DNA of 36,939 bases from Gemmatimonadota bacterium (GTDB taxonomy: Bacteria > Gemmatimonadota > Gemmatimonadetes > Gemmatimonadales > Gemmatimonadaceae), in contig JAJTGR010000023.1 of NCBI GenBank assembly GCA_021299375.1, forward strand, positions 1-36,939, read 5' to 3'. Of the stretch, positions 1-8,768 are shown piece by piece. The translations under genes and the position numbers were made by a program. Each line of letters starts with the position of its first letter. The first letter of the stretch is position 1. The notes under the pieces are model-generated. The model was not told the DNA's origin and did not search any database. It saw nothing but the letters and a program-made list of their open reading frames with translations.

Positions 1-715
1 CCAGGTCGCGCAGCGCATCGGCCACCAGCTGCGGGTCCTGCGCCGGGTTGGCAGCGAGCGCCTGCTCGAACCCCGTGAGAAACGCCGTGCCGGCATCGGC
101 GAGCGGCTGCAGCGCCGCCACCCGCGCGTGGTCGCTGGGGGTCATCAGGTTGGGAATGAACGTGGTGGGAAAGCCACCGGGTTCGATGATGGCCACGTCC
201 ACCCCGAAGCCCGACAGCTCGAGCGAGTAGTTCTCGGCGAGCCCCTCGAGCGCCCACTTGCTGGCATTGTAGGGCCCGTAGAAGGGCACCGCGATACGTC
301 CCAGCAGGCTGGAGACGAACACGACGAGCCCGCTGCCCCGGGCCCGGAGGTGCGGGGTGACCGCCCGCGTCACGCGATGCGCGCCGAAGACGTTGATGTC
401 GAACAGGCGCTGCAGGTCGGTGGCCGTGAACGCCTCCTGCACGCCAAGCACGCCGACGCCGGCGTTGTTCACGACGACGTCGGGGGTGCCCAGGGCAGCG
501 ATGACCTGGGCGATGGTGTGCTCGACGCTGGCGTCGCTGGTGACATCCATGTCGTACACGTGCACACCCAGTGCGGACAGCTCGGCGGCGACGGCCGCGT
601 TGCGCCCAGTGATGTCGCGGAGGGTGCCCGCGACGATGTGCCCGCCCTGGCGCAGGGTGCGTGCCATGCGGGCGCCGAACCCGCCGCCGGCGCCGGTAAT
701 GAGAACGGTGGCCAT
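1..715 (-). CDS. Short-chain dehydrogenase/reductase (SDR), 3' end beyond the window
   Basis: NAD(P)-dependent oxidoreductase of the classical SDR fold, cytoplasmic; the substrate cannot be read from sequence. It is read from an ATG at 715 for 238 codons and is cut by the window edge. Visible motifs are the cofactor-binding TGAGGGFG (residues 7-14), NNAG (83-86), the catalytic serine region VSSLLG (134-139) and the YNASK active site (Y149, K153). The later IEPGGFPT stretch fits the nicotinamide-side loop. It is divergent from the HxlR regulator at 872. SDR genes are frequent targets of adjacent HxlR-type regulators, so this one is probably the controlled gene. The family and active site are secure; the specific reaction is unknown. 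Confidence 0.93.
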   Translation of the reverse strand, partial: MATVLITGAGGGFGARMARTLRQGGHIVAGTLRDITGRNAAVAAELSALGVHVYDMDVTSDASVEHTIAQVIAALGTPDVVVNNAGVGVLGVQEAFTATDLQRLFDINVFGAHRVTRAVTPHLRARGSGLVVFVSSLLGRIAVPFYGPYNASKWALEGLAENYSLELSGFGVDVAIIEPGGFPTTFIPNLMTPSDHARVAALQPLADAGTAFLTGFEQALAANPAQDPQLVADALRDL

Positions 716-780
716 TGCTGGTATGCCTCTCGAAACGGTGGTGAAGTCCCGCTGATGTGCTCGGACCGGTGTGGTCCGCG

Positions 781-809
781 TTGACAGGTGTCCCGGGAAG
801 CACAATCAT
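781..809 (+). promoter_or_regulatory. Candidate sigma70 promoter for the HxlR gene
   Basis: A perfect TTGACA at 781-786 is followed after 17 bp by AATCAT (804-809), which matches the -10 consensus at 4 of 6 positions. Transcription would begin near 816, inside the palindrome at 813-822, leaving a leader of about 55 nt before the HxlR start. Seen by eye only; the -10 box is weak. Confidence 0.45.
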
Positions 810-812
810 GAG

Positions 813-822
813 CGGTATACCG
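813..822. promoter_or_regulatory. Operator-like palindrome CGGTATACCG
   Basis: A perfect 10-bp palindrome sits in the divergent SDR/HxlR intergenic region, at the expected start site of the candidate HxlR promoter. Winged-helix HxlR dimers bind short inverted repeats, often with GTATAC-like cores. This is therefore a plausible autoregulatory operator that could also control the SDR gene. Binding is inferred. Confidence 0.4.
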
Positions 823-871
823 TGTTTTGAAAGAAGGCACCCAAAAGTGCTGTACCCACCAAGAGGTAACC

Positions 872-1279
872 ATGAGCAAGCCCGCCGCCGTGTGTCCCGG
901 AGCAGCCCCCTGCAGTGTGGAGACAGAGACCGTGCGCGACATCCTCGGCTCGATTGCCGACAAGTGGACGCTGCTGGTGCTCGATGAACTTGACGAGCGC
1001 ACGCTGCGCTTCACGGCGCTGCAGCGCGCACTGGGTGGCATCAGCCAGAAGATGCTCACGCAGACGTTGCGGGAGATGGAGCGCAACGGTTTCGTGGAGC
1101 GCACGGTGTACCCCACGGTGCCGCCGCGGGTGGAGTACACGCTCACGCCGATGGGGCGCGACCTCGGCGAGGCCATCTGCGGTGTGTGGGGCTGGACGTC
1201 GGACAACTACGCGCGCGTGGTCGATGCGCGCCGTGTGTTCGACACGAAAGCGGCGGCGCCCGAGGCAGTCGCCCGTTGA
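872..1279 (+). CDS. HxlR-family winged-helix transcriptional regulator
   Basis: A 135-residue DNA-binding regulator with the typical HxlR core: ADKWTLLVLDEL, then LRFTALQRALGGISQKMLTQTLREME (recognition helix), then a wing around YPTVPPRVEYTLT. Two cysteines near the N-terminus (residues 8 and 14, CPGAAPC) lie where many HxlR proteins keep a conserved and sometimes redox-active cysteine. The start at 872 is preferred over an in-frame ATG at 827 because AAGAGG lies just upstream and the family begins a few residues before the cysteine. It is divergent from the SDR gene, and the shared spacer carries a promoter and palindrome. The inducing signal is unknown; electrophile or redox sensing is only a guess from the cysteines. 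Confidence 0.93.
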   Translation: MSKPAAVCPGAAPCSVETETVRDILGSIADKWTLLVLDELDERTLRFTALQRALGGISQKMLTQTLREMERNGFVERTVYPTVPPRVEYTLTPMGRDLGEAICGVWGWTSDNYARVVDARRVFDTKAAAPEAVAR

Positions 1280-1752
1280 CCGGGGTGTCGGCTGCCGGCC
1301 GGTGGTGGTGTTGCCGGGGACGAAGGTGGAGTTCGCGTGGTGTGTCACGCGGCGACCGGTGACGCATGGCTTCGTGTCGATGGCCTTGATGCCGCGGTCG
1401 GTCGTGAGGCCGCTCGGTACGGCGGGGCGCCACCAGCGGTCGTGGCCCACCGTCGGTAACGAACGGTGAGTAGCACAAGAGCGGCCGTGGCAGGTGGTAT
1501 GTTGACCGCTACGATGGATCTCGGGCTCGCCCCCGAAGATCGACGCACCCTCGAGCAGATGCTGCGGCAGACGACGCTGAGCCGGGCGACTGCGAAGCGC
1601 GTCGGGAGGCCCCACCGGATCACCCCGGGTGCTTCACCGGCGAAACGCGCGTGGGGGGCCGGCTGCGCAGGGCGATCCGGCCGTGCTCCCGTTGTGGATC
1701 GCGACGCCGACGGCGGCGCCCGCCTCACGGCGCCTGCAGCGCGGCGCCCGCA
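1280..1752. other. Non-coding or degraded interval, no intact gene seen
   Basis: This 473-bp stretch lies between the HxlR gene and the convergent hydrolase. Open frames exist on both strands, but none reads as a known family over more than about 30 residues. The only suggestive piece is the possible transposase scrap at 1514-1606. No RNA gene or strong terminator was recognised. Confidence 0.5.
1514..1606 (+). pseudogene. Possible IS630-type transposase N-terminal remnant
   Basis: The + strand reads LAPEDRRTLEQMLRQTTLSR and then ATAKR, resembling the start of IS630-family transposases, where a 'L(S/A)xxERxTLExxxRxxTxxxxLAxRAR' helix-turn-helix begins the protein. The similarity stops within about 30 residues and no catalytic DDE segment or terminal inverted repeats were found. 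If real, it is a relic. The match is short and from memory. Confidence 0.25.
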
Positions 1753-2691
1753 TCACTCCGCCTGCGGCATCGTCGACGCCGTGACCGGCGTTGTTCTCAG
1801 CCCGTGCATCTGCAGCCAGTCCATTGTGCGTGGCCACAACGCGCGACCCACGTGTTCGCGAAAGTAGCCCATGTGGCCGACCTCGCGCACGCCCAGTTCG
1901 GCAGGGGTGACGGTCACCGCCTCCACCGTGGCGCCGGTGTAGCCCTTGAAGAACGCATCCCGCGATGCCGGCAGCGCCCACCAGTCATCGGTCGCATTGA
2001 CGGCGGCAATGGGAATGCCCACGCCGGCGAAGCCCGCGACGAGGTCGCGCGAGACCGGGTCGGGGTCATCGAAGAAGTAGTGCGGAAACCGGCACCACTG
2101 CTTCCACCGCCGGTACACGCTGACCGGAATGTCCTCCCCGATCCCGAACGCCTTCATGGGCTGGTAGCCCAGCAGTCGGGTGGCCACCGGTCCGATCACG
2201 TTCCACAGGAGCCACACTTTGCGCTGTTCCCGACTCGGCATGTAGCCGTGCCAGCCGGCGCCACCGGCGGCGACCCATGCCGCCCGCAGCCGGTACGGGT
2301 CGGGCAGCAAGCCGATCGCATGCCCGGCGAGGCTGTGCCCCACCAGGTACGACGGCCCACGGTCTGACGCATACGCGACAGCGGCCGCCAGATCCTGCCG
2401 GGACCAGTCCACGTAATCGGGCATGAACCCGCGCAGGCCACCGGGCGGGCGCGAGCCGCCGATACCCCGGTAGTCGGTGGTGATGACGTTGACGCCCCGC
2501 GCCTGCGCGTAGCGGGCAAAGCGCCGGTAGAAGCGGCGCGGCACGGCCGTCGCCGAGCCGACCACGATCCAGTCGCTGCCGTGCGTCGGGAAGATGGTCG
2601 CGGCGAGCCGGTAGCCGTCGTCGGCCGTGAGGGTGATGTCCTGTTCGTGCGTGGGGATCACGGGAATGGACGGAGCGCCGTGGAACGTCAC
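1753..2691 (-). CDS. COG4757-type alpha/beta hydrolase
   Basis: A predicted serine hydrolase of 312 residues. The nucleophile elbow is GHSLAGH (S120), followed by GLLP as in the COG4757 family. The block with GEDIPVSVYRRWKQWCRFP and HYFFDD is also characteristic, with a late acid at NATDDWW and the histidine in VGHMGYFRE. Substrate unknown; no signal peptide, so cytoplasmic. The start is taken as GTG at 2691, whose GTGA overlaps the stop of the upstream membrane-protein gene, which suggests translational coupling. Open frame continues upstream to 2997 but lies inside that gene and is low-complexity Arg/Ala, so it is rejected. Family assignment is strong; the GTG start is an inference. Confidence 0.88.
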   Translation of the reverse strand: MTFHGAPSIPVIPTHEQDITLTADDGYRLAATIFPTHGSDWIVVGSATAVPRRFYRRFARYAQARGVNVITTDYRGIGGSRPPGGLRGFMPDYVDWSRQDLAAAVAYASDRGPSYLVGHSLAGHAIGLLPDPYRLRAAWVAAGGAGWHGYMPSREQRKVWLLWNVIGPVATRLLGYQPMKAFGIGEDIPVSVYRRWKQWCRFPHYFFDDPDPVSRDLVAGFAGVGIPIAAVNATDDWWALPASRDAFFKGYTGATVEAVTVTPAELGVREVGHMGYFREHVGRALWPRTMDWLQMHGLRTTPVTASTMPQAE

Positions 2692-3320
2692 GCGAGGCGC
2701 TGCGCGAGCGCGTCGGCAAGGGCTACAAGCTTCGCCTGGGCAGCCTGCTGTGACCGACGCCACCAGAGATGCGCCGCGGCGAGGCACGGCCCGATCGCCA
2801 CGGCGGCTGCGGCGATGCTGAAGGTCGGCGTCGCGGTGGTCGAGGCGAGGAAGCCCGTCGCCACGGCCGCAGCGACGGCTCCGAAATACAGCACGACCTG
2901 CCGGCCGCTCGCGTGCGCATCGATACGCACGACGGTATGCGCCGACTCGGGCATGATGGAGACCACGGCAGCGCTGAAGCCGGAGTCGTAGCGCCATTCG
3001 ACGCCGTCGCCGACGGCTACGGTGGTGCCCAACTCACCGAACTCTTCCCGCGCGATTCCAATGGCCGCCGTCATCTCGGCCATCGTGGCGCGATGGCCGA
3101 CCTGGCGCACCAGTGGCGCCGCTGCCGGCAACGCAGGCGTCGCCGCCCCAATGGGCATGGCGGCCGCCGCGCGGGTCACCAGCTCCGGGTCGATGTCGAT
3201 CTCCCCGGCGATCCGCTGCATGTCGGCGAGGGAGTACGTGTCGCCCCGCTGCGCGGAGAGTGTGGCTGCCTCGCCGAGAATCGTCTGCAGCGCTTCTTCC
3301 GAGTACCTGCGCTCGCCCAT
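2688..3320 (-). CDS. Small membrane protein with SHOCT-like N-terminal helix-turn-helix
   Basis: A 210-residue protein of unknown function. The first 50 residues (RYSEEALQTILGEAATL, then YSLADMQRIAGEIDIDPELV) resemble short helical modules at the start of many membrane-anchored proteins in Gemmatimonadota and related groups. A central soluble region is followed by two hydrophobic helices near the C-terminus (VVLYFGAVAAAVATGFLA and FSIAAAAVAIGPCLAAAHLWW) and a basic, Gln/Ala-rich tail. The start at 3320 places the conserved helix directly at the N-terminus; an upstream in-frame ATG at 3374 would add 18 unlike residues. It overlaps the downstream hydrolase start by 4 nt, so the two are probably co-translated. 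No enzymatic motif is visible. Confidence 0.75.
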   Translation of the reverse strand: MGERRYSEEALQTILGEAATLSAQRGDTYSLADMQRIAGEIDIDPELVTRAAAAMPIGAATPALPAAAPLVRQVGHRATMAEMTAAIGIAREEFGELGTTVAVGDGVEWRYDSGFSAAVVSIMPESAHTVVRIDAHASGRQVVLYFGAVAAAVATGFLASTTATPTFSIAAAAVAIGPCLAAAHLWWRRSQQAAQAKLVALADALAQRLA

Positions 3321-3484
3321 GGTCCCTGCCGGTGCCGGTTCAGACGTCCTGCAAAGGGCATCGTGTCTGCCCACGCGAAACCTACGGCGTTCCGGGTCGG
3401 TCGGTTGCGATGGCGGCCGTGGCGGTAGCTTACCGGCAGCACTGCGCTCCCTGCTCTTCCCCAGGACCTGTCCCGGATCTGTCC

Positions 3485-4861
3485 ATGTTTCGTCTCCGTC
3501 ATGCCACCGCCGTCACGGCCGCGATCGCCATGCTCACGGCCCCGGATGCGCTCACCGCGCAGCGCCCCGACCGCGCCCGGCTCGTGGCCACGATCGACTC
3601 GATCGTCAACGCGCCCATCACGGCCGCCCAGGTGGCGGGCATCTCCGTCGCGGTGGTCAAGGGTGCCGACACGATCGTCATGAAGGGCTACGGCTGGGCC
3701 GACCTCGATCTCGACACGCCCACCCCGCCCTACGCGATCTACGAGATCGGTTCCATCACCAAGCAGTTCACCACCGCTGCGCTCATGCAGCTGGTGGAGC
3801 AGGGCACGGTGAACCTCGATGCCGATCTGCTGACGTATCTGCCCACGTATCCCTCGCGCGGACAGCACATTCCGGTGCGGCGCCTGCTCGATCACACGTC
3901 CGGCATCCGCTCGTACACGGAGATTCCGGCGGCGCTGAAGCTCTTCCCGCTCACCGTGTCGCACGACTCGGTCATGGCGCTCGTCGGCAATGCGGGCTTC
4001 GACTTCAGCACCGGCGAAGCGCTGATCTACAACAATTCGGCGTACTTTCTCGCGGGCATGATCATCGAGAAGGTCACCGGCCAGAAGTACGCCGACTACG
4101 TCAAGACCAATCTGTTCGACCGCGTGGGCATGCCGCGGTCGGCGTACTGCACGGAGGACGTGGTCACCAAGGGCAAGGTGCACGGCTACACGTTCGGTGG
4201 GATGCTCCGCAAGGCCGAACAGCAGAATCACTCGTGGCCGTTCTCGGCGGGCTCGCTCTGCTCCACCACCGGCGACCTGCTGGCGTGGTTGCGGGCCTTG
4301 CACACGTCGGACCAGGTGGTGACGCGCGCGTCCTACCGGGAGATGATCACCCCGGGCACGCTCACTGACGGCTATCGTGTGCGCTATGCCAAGGGCCTCA
4401 CCAACCTCATCGACGAGGGACGTCAGGTGATCAGCCATGGCGGCGGCATCAGCGGCTACACCTCCGAGTCGCGCTTCTACCCGGCGGACAGCCTGTACAT
4501 CGTGGTACTCACCAACACGGCAGGTCCGGTGTCGCCGAGCGCCATTGCGCAATCGATCGCGAAGGCGGTGCTGGGTCCGGGTACGCCGCTGGCCGCCGTG
4601 TCGGCACCGAGCGACCTCACCCCGTACGCTGGTCGCTTCCGTGGCCCCGGACGTGGCAATCCCACCGACGTGCGCTTCGCCGTGGAGGACGGGCGGCTGA
4701 CGGTGGCCGGCTCCCCCGGGCGCCCGCTGCAGTATCTGGGGAACGACACGTTCGGCGTGGGGACCACCCGCTACCTGTTCCTGCGCGATGCGTCGCGGGC
4801 CGTGCACGCGGTGCGGGTGGACAATGTGAGCGTCGTGTCCGTGGCGAAGCGGGTGCGCTGA
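3485..4861 (+). CDS. Secreted serine hydrolase, class C beta-lactamase/esterase-like
   Basis: A 458-residue exported enzyme of the beta-lactamase superfamily (penicillin-binding/esterase type, Pfam Beta-lactamase). The three active-site motifs are present: S90-I-T-K93 (SxxK nucleophile), Y182-N-N184 (YxN) and H318-G-G320 in place of KTG. An N-terminal signal peptide ends near LTAQ (about residue 26), giving a periplasmic or surface location. The last about 100 residues form a beta-rich C-terminal domain like those in related peptidases. Members include D-aminopeptidases, esterases and true beta-lactamases; the HGG motif is commoner in esterase/peptidase members, so resistance should not be assumed. 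It is divergent from the membrane-protein/hydrolase pair. Confidence 0.92.
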   Translation: MFRLRHATAVTAAIAMLTAPDALTAQRPDRARLVATIDSIVNAPITAAQVAGISVAVVKGADTIVMKGYGWADLDLDTPTPPYAIYEIGSITKQFTTAALMQLVEQGTVNLDADLLTYLPTYPSRGQHIPVRRLLDHTSGIRSYTEIPAALKLFPLTVSHDSVMALVGNAGFDFSTGEALIYNNSAYFLAGMIIEKVTGQKYADYVKTNLFDRVGMPRSAYCTEDVVTKGKVHGYTFGGMLRKAEQQNHSWPFSAGSLCSTTGDLLAWLRALHTSDQVVTRASYREMITPGTLTDGYRVRYAKGLTNLIDEGRQVISHGGGISGYTSESRFYPADSLYIVVLTNTAGPVSPSAIAQSIAKAVLGPGTPLAAVSAPSDLTPYAGRFRGPGRGNPTDVRFAVEDGRLTVAGSPGRPLQYLGNDTFGVGTTRYLFLRDASRAVHAVRVDNVSVVSVAKRVR

Positions 4862-4901
4862 GTGTGCGGCGCCGGGAGCGCGGCGACAGGCCGGCCCCCG
4901 T

Positions 4902-5450
4902 TCAGTCGGCGATGTCGGCGACCCCGTCGGGCAGGAACAGCGGCTTCGCCAGCCCGCCCGTGTCGTCGTAGAAGCGCACGGCCTGCGGCGTGCACTGCTT
5001 GGCCAGCAGGATGACCTGCCCGGTGTGGCCCGAGAAGTGTTCGACCACATGGTACAGGGCGGCGAACACCGTGGTGTCGCGCCCCTGAATGCGGCGCGCG
5101 ACGCCGAGGTCGGCGGGGGAGAGCGCGGCGAGCACGGTGTCGGCGTCGCGCACGGCCGCGTGCAGCATCGCGAGCAGCGCTTCCGTTTCGAGGCCGCCGG
5201 TGGCCGCAAACTCGGCGTCGCGCTCCCGCACATCCGGCGCCCCGCCGATTCCGCTCACCACCCACTGTCGCACGTTGCCGGCGAGATGCAGCACCAGGTT
5301 GCCGGCGCTGTTCGCGGAGGCGTTCGGTCGCCACCACAGCTGCGCCGCGGGAATGGCGCGCACCGCCGCCGAGATCTTGGCCGGATACTCGGTGGCCAGG
5401 TAGTAGCGCGAACGCTCGATGAACCGGGTGGCGAGGTCGACGTCTGTCAT
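4902..5450 (-). CDS. DinB-like (DUF1572-type) protein
   Basis: A 182-residue four-helix-bundle protein of the DinB/YfiT superfamily. The metal-binding histidine pattern is clear: H55 in NLVLHLAGN, then H134, H138 and H142 in HVVEHFSGHTGQ. The WW-R-P segment before NSAGNLVLHLAGN is typical of DUF1572 members. Superfamily members include thiol-dependent S-transferases, but most lack a known reaction, so none is assigned. It lies 81 bp downstream of the BNR-repeat gene on the same strand and converges on the serine hydrolase gene. Confidence 0.88.
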   Translation of the reverse strand: MTDVDLATRFIERSRYYLATEYPAKISAAVRAIPAAQLWWRPNASANSAGNLVLHLAGNVRQWVVSGIGGAPDVRERDAEFAATGGLETEALLAMLHAAVRDADTVLAALSPADLGVARRIQGRDTTVFAALYHVVEHFSGHTGQVILLAKQCTPQAVRFYDDTGGLAKPLFLPDGVADIAD

Positions 5451-5531
5451 GGGTGGGCGTGAGGAGGGGAGGGCACCGTCCCGCGCCAGCGGCGCGGGAC
5501 GGTCAGGGGCGGCAACGAACGCGTGCCCCGC

Positions 5532-8500
5532 CTACATCGCATTCGGCCTTCTTGCCGGTGGCGCCAGCGCGGGCAGTCCGAGCGACTGCAGCAGCGGATT
5601 GATGCGCGCCACGGTCGCCTCCACCTGGCGCTCGACCATCTCGATCACCGTCTGCGCATCGCGGCGCACATCGCCGGCGTATTCGAGTTGACTGGGGATG
5701 GCGGGGTTGAGCCCGCTGTCGATCGAGCCGAGCAGCCCCATGGCCCGCTCGAGCGGGCGCGGCCCCTCGGAGTAGAACGGTACCTTGTCGAGCGCCGGCC
5801 GCGTGACCTGCAGCCGCACGGCGTCGAGCTTGCCGATCTCCTCACTCGCGGCGGTCACCAGCGCGCGCGCGGCGTCGCCGCGCATCTCGGCGCCCGACTT
5901 GCTCCGCTCATCCACCTGGCCGCGGAACGCCACCAGATTGCGTTCCGTGTCGATGAGGTTGGCGATCACGCTGCTGAGCCGCTGTGCCTGCTCGAACTGG
6001 GTCTGCAGCGTCGCCATGGAGATACCCGACGACGGATCGATGCGCACGGTGAGCGGCTGCTCCTGCACCTGGCCGTTCACCGTGAGGCGTACGGCGTAGG
6101 CGCCTGGCAGCGCCTGCGGTCCGACCGGCCGCGAACGCCAGTCGCCCGGCGCCGAGGAGTCGGCCGGCATGTCGCTCAGCACCCTCGGCGGCTCGTAGCG
6201 GAGGTCCCACGCCACCCGGTTGAAGCCGGCCGCCGCCGAGGGTTTCTTGATTTTGCGGATCACGGCGCCGTTGTGGAGGATCTCGACGGTCACCAGCGAG
6301 TCGGCCGCTGGCTTGTCCTTGAGCCAGTAGGTGATGCTCGCGCCGTACTCGGCGTTGGTGCCCTTGAAGGCCAGGCTGCCCCAGCTCCATTCACCGCCGC
6401 CGGTGTTGAATCGCGTGGCGGCGCGCGGCGGAAACAGGTGGGCGGCCTTGGCCGCAATCTGCGGCGTCATCTGCTGGATGGGCGCCGCGTCGTCGAAGAT
6501 CCAGATCGCGCGCCCGTGCGTGGCCACGATCAGGTCGTTGTCGCGCGGATGTACGCGCACCTCGTGCACGGCCACGTTGGGCAGGTTGCCAAGGTGCAGC
6601 TTCGTCCAATCGCCCTTGCCGCCGGCCCAGTTCGCGAACAGGCCGAGCTCCGTGCCGACATACACGAGGTTCGTGTTCTTCGGGTCTTCACGCACCACTT
6701 GCACATACGCGGTGGCCGGGAGGTTGCCGGTGATGTTCGTCCACGTGCGGCCGTAGTCGGTCGTCTTGAACACGTAGGGCTTGAAGTCGTCCATCATGCG
6801 CCGCTCGATGCCCACGTACGCCGTGCCGGCGTCGGTATGCGACGGCTCCACCGCCGAGATGACGGCGTTGGGGCCGACGCCGGGAATGTTCGCGGCGACG
6901 TTCACCCAGCGCTTCCCGTCATCCTGTGTGACCTGCACGTTGCCGTCGTCGGTGCCGGCCCAGATGACGCCCTTCTTCACCGGCGATTCCTCCAGCGAGT
7001 ACACCGTGCCGTAGTACTCGGCCACCGTGTTCTCCTTGAGAATCGGGCCGCCGGCATCGCCCTGGCGTGACGTGTCGTTCTTCGACAAGTCGGGGGAGAT
7101 GACCGTCCAGGTGGTGCCCCAGTCGGTGGAGCGGAAGACGATGTTGCCCGCGAAGTACACCACCTTGCCGTCGTGCGGCGACTTCACGATGGGCGCGTTC
7201 CAATTGAAGCGGACCTTGTTGGAGTCGGCCGGATACCCGTCCATGCGCTTGGGCTGCGGGCTCGCTTCGCGCTGCTCGAAGGTGCGCAGGTTGGTGGCCA
7301 CGATGCCGCCGGCCTGCAGGTCGGAGAGGAAGCGGTCGGGGTCGTCCGGGTGCGACACGGCGTAGTAGCCATCGCCACCCTGGATGAAGCGCCACGCATC
7401 GGCAAGGATCGCGCTGCCGCGCGAACGGCTCGGGCCCACCCACGTGCCGTTGTCCTGCAGCCCGCCCGACACCGAGTAGAACGGCTCGCGCATGTCGTAG
7501 CTGACCTGATAGAACTGACCCACCGGCAGGTTCGGGAACCACTGCCAGGCGCCGCCGCGGTCGTAGGTGACGTTGATGCCGCCATCGTCACCCATGAACA
7601 TGCGCCGCGGGTTCTGCGGATCGATCCACATGGTCTGGTGATCGCCGTGGAAGTTGCCCGACATCGGCGTGAACGTCGCGCCGCCGTCGATGGACAGGCT
7701 GAACGACATGCCGAGCGTGTAGACGCGGTTCTCGTTGACCGGATCGACGCGCAGGTCGGCGTAATAGAAGCCGCGCCCGAGCGTGTGCGCATTGTCGCTG
7801 GTCTTGACCCAGCTCTCGCCGAAGTCCGTGGACTTGAACACGTAGCCGGCGCGCGTCTCGGCCACGGCGTACACGATGTTGGGCGACGACGGCGCCACCT
7901 TGATGCCGATGCGCCCGATCAGCGTCGGTAGTCCCTTGGTGGCCTTGCTCCAGGTCTTGCCGCCGTCCACGGAGCGGTAGATGCCGCCTTTCTCGTCGCC
8001 CGAGGTGAACGTCCACTGTTTGCGGTCGAAGTGCCACATGCCGGCGTAGAGCAGGTTGGGGTTCTTCGGGTCGATGTCGAGGTCGGACGCGCCGTGCACG
8101 GTGTCGAGGTAGAGCACCTTCGTCCACGTCTCGCCGGCGTCCTCGCTCATGAACACGCCGCGTTCCTCGTTGGGGCCGAACGCGTGGCCGACGGCGGCCA
8201 CGTACACCTTGCGTGGGTCGAGCGGGTTGATGACGATGCGCGCAATGTGCCGCGTGTCCGCCAGCCCCAGCCAGCGCCACGTGCGGCCGCCGTCGGTGGA
8301 CTTGTAGACGCCATTGCCGAACGACACGGAGTTGCGGACGTTCGCTTCGCCGGTACCCACGTAGATGACGTCGGGGTTGGTGGGGTCGACGGCCATGTCA
8401 CCGATGGACTGCACCGGCTGCTTGTCGAAGAGCGGTTTCCAGGTCACGCCGCCATTGGTGGTCTTCCAGACACCTCCCGAGGCCGCCGAGACGTACACCG

Positions 8501-8723
8501 TGCTCGGGTCGCCGGGGATCCCTTCCACGTCACTGATGCGCCCCGACATGTTGGCCGGCCCGATGTTGCGATAGGCGAGACCGGCGAAGGTCGAGTCGGT
8601 GATCGCGGCCGGCGGGGCCGGTGTGGCGGTGCGGGCCGCGCCCTGCGCGGTCGCGTTCACGAGAGGCAGCAGCGTCAGCAGCGCAAGGCCGCTCGGCACG
8701 ATGGACCACGGGGTACGGGGCAT
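5532..8723 (-). CDS. Secreted BNR/sortilin-type beta-propeller protein
   Basis: A 1063-residue exported protein belonging to the sortilin (VPS10)/'glycosyl hydrolase' BNR-repeat group that is abundant in Gemmatimonadota and Bacteroidota. After a signal peptide ending near ATAQG, the protein begins with FAGLAYRNIGPANMSGRISD, a family hallmark. Many Asp-box repeats follow, for example KSTDGGRTWRW, SEDAGETWTK, SVDGGKTWSK, STDFGESWVK, STDWGTTWTV and TTDYGRTWTN, consistent with one or two beta-propellers. A C-terminal beta-domain contains YWLKDKPAADS and FNRVAWDLRYEPP. The function is not established; peptide or protein binding, or a non-canonical hydrolase, are the usual proposals. The start at 8723 is the ATG directly before the signal peptide. 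The frame stays open far upstream into an alpha/beta hydrolase remnant. Confidence 0.9.
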   Translation of the reverse strand: MPRTPWSIVPSGLALLTLLPLVNATAQGAARTATPAPPAAITDSTFAGLAYRNIGPANMSGRISDVEGIPGDPSTVYVSAASGGVWKTTNGGVTWKPLFDKQPVQSIGDMAVDPTNPDVIYVGTGEANVRNSVSFGNGVYKSTDGGRTWRWLGLADTRHIARIVINPLDPRKVYVAAVGHAFGPNEERGVFMSEDAGETWTKVLYLDTVHGASDLDIDPKNPNLLYAGMWHFDRKQWTFTSGDEKGGIYRSVDGGKTWSKATKGLPTLIGRIGIKVAPSSPNIVYAVAETRAGYVFKSTDFGESWVKTSDNAHTLGRGFYYADLRVDPVNENRVYTLGMSFSLSIDGGATFTPMSGNFHGDHQTMWIDPQNPRRMFMGDDGGINVTYDRGGAWQWFPNLPVGQFYQVSYDMREPFYSVSGGLQDNGTWVGPSRSRGSAILADAWRFIQGGDGYYAVSHPDDPDRFLSDLQAGGIVATNLRTFEQREASPQPKRMDGYPADSNKVRFNWNAPIVKSPHDGKVVYFAGNIVFRSTDWGTTWTVISPDLSKNDTSRQGDAGGPILKENTVAEYYGTVYSLEESPVKKGVIWAGTDDGNVQVTQDDGKRWVNVAANIPGVGPNAVISAVEPSHTDAGTAYVGIERRMMDDFKPYVFKTTDYGRTWTNITGNLPATAYVQVVREDPKNTNLVYVGTELGLFANWAGGKGDWTKLHLGNLPNVAVHEVRVHPRDNDLIVATHGRAIWIFDDAAPIQQMTPQIAAKAAHLFPPRAATRFNTGGGEWSWGSLAFKGTNAEYGASITYWLKDKPAADSLVTVEILHNGAVIRKIKKPSAAAGFNRVAWDLRYEPPRVLSDMPADSSAPGDWRSRPVGPQALPGAYAVRLTVNGQVQEQPLTVRIDPSSGISMATLQTQFEQAQRLSSVIANLIDTERNLVAFRGQVDERSKSGAEMRGDAARALVTAASEEIGKLDAVRLQVTRPALDKVPFYSEGPRPLERAMGLLGSIDSGLNPAIPSQLEYAGDVRRDAQTVIEMVERQVEATVARINPLLQSLGLPALAPPARRPNAM

Positions 8724-8768
8724 GGCTGTGACAGGGGAGAGGGGACGGAGAGTCGGTTGGCGCCGGCG

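Noticed and set aside
1280-1320. A terminator for the HxlR gene around the CCGGCCGG palindrome
   Set aside because: The palindrome is short and no T-run follows.
3485-4861. A true beta-lactamase resistance gene
   Set aside because: The fold and SxxK/YxN motifs are present, but HGG replaces KTG and the C-terminal domain fits esterase/peptidase relatives better, so resistance cannot be claimed.
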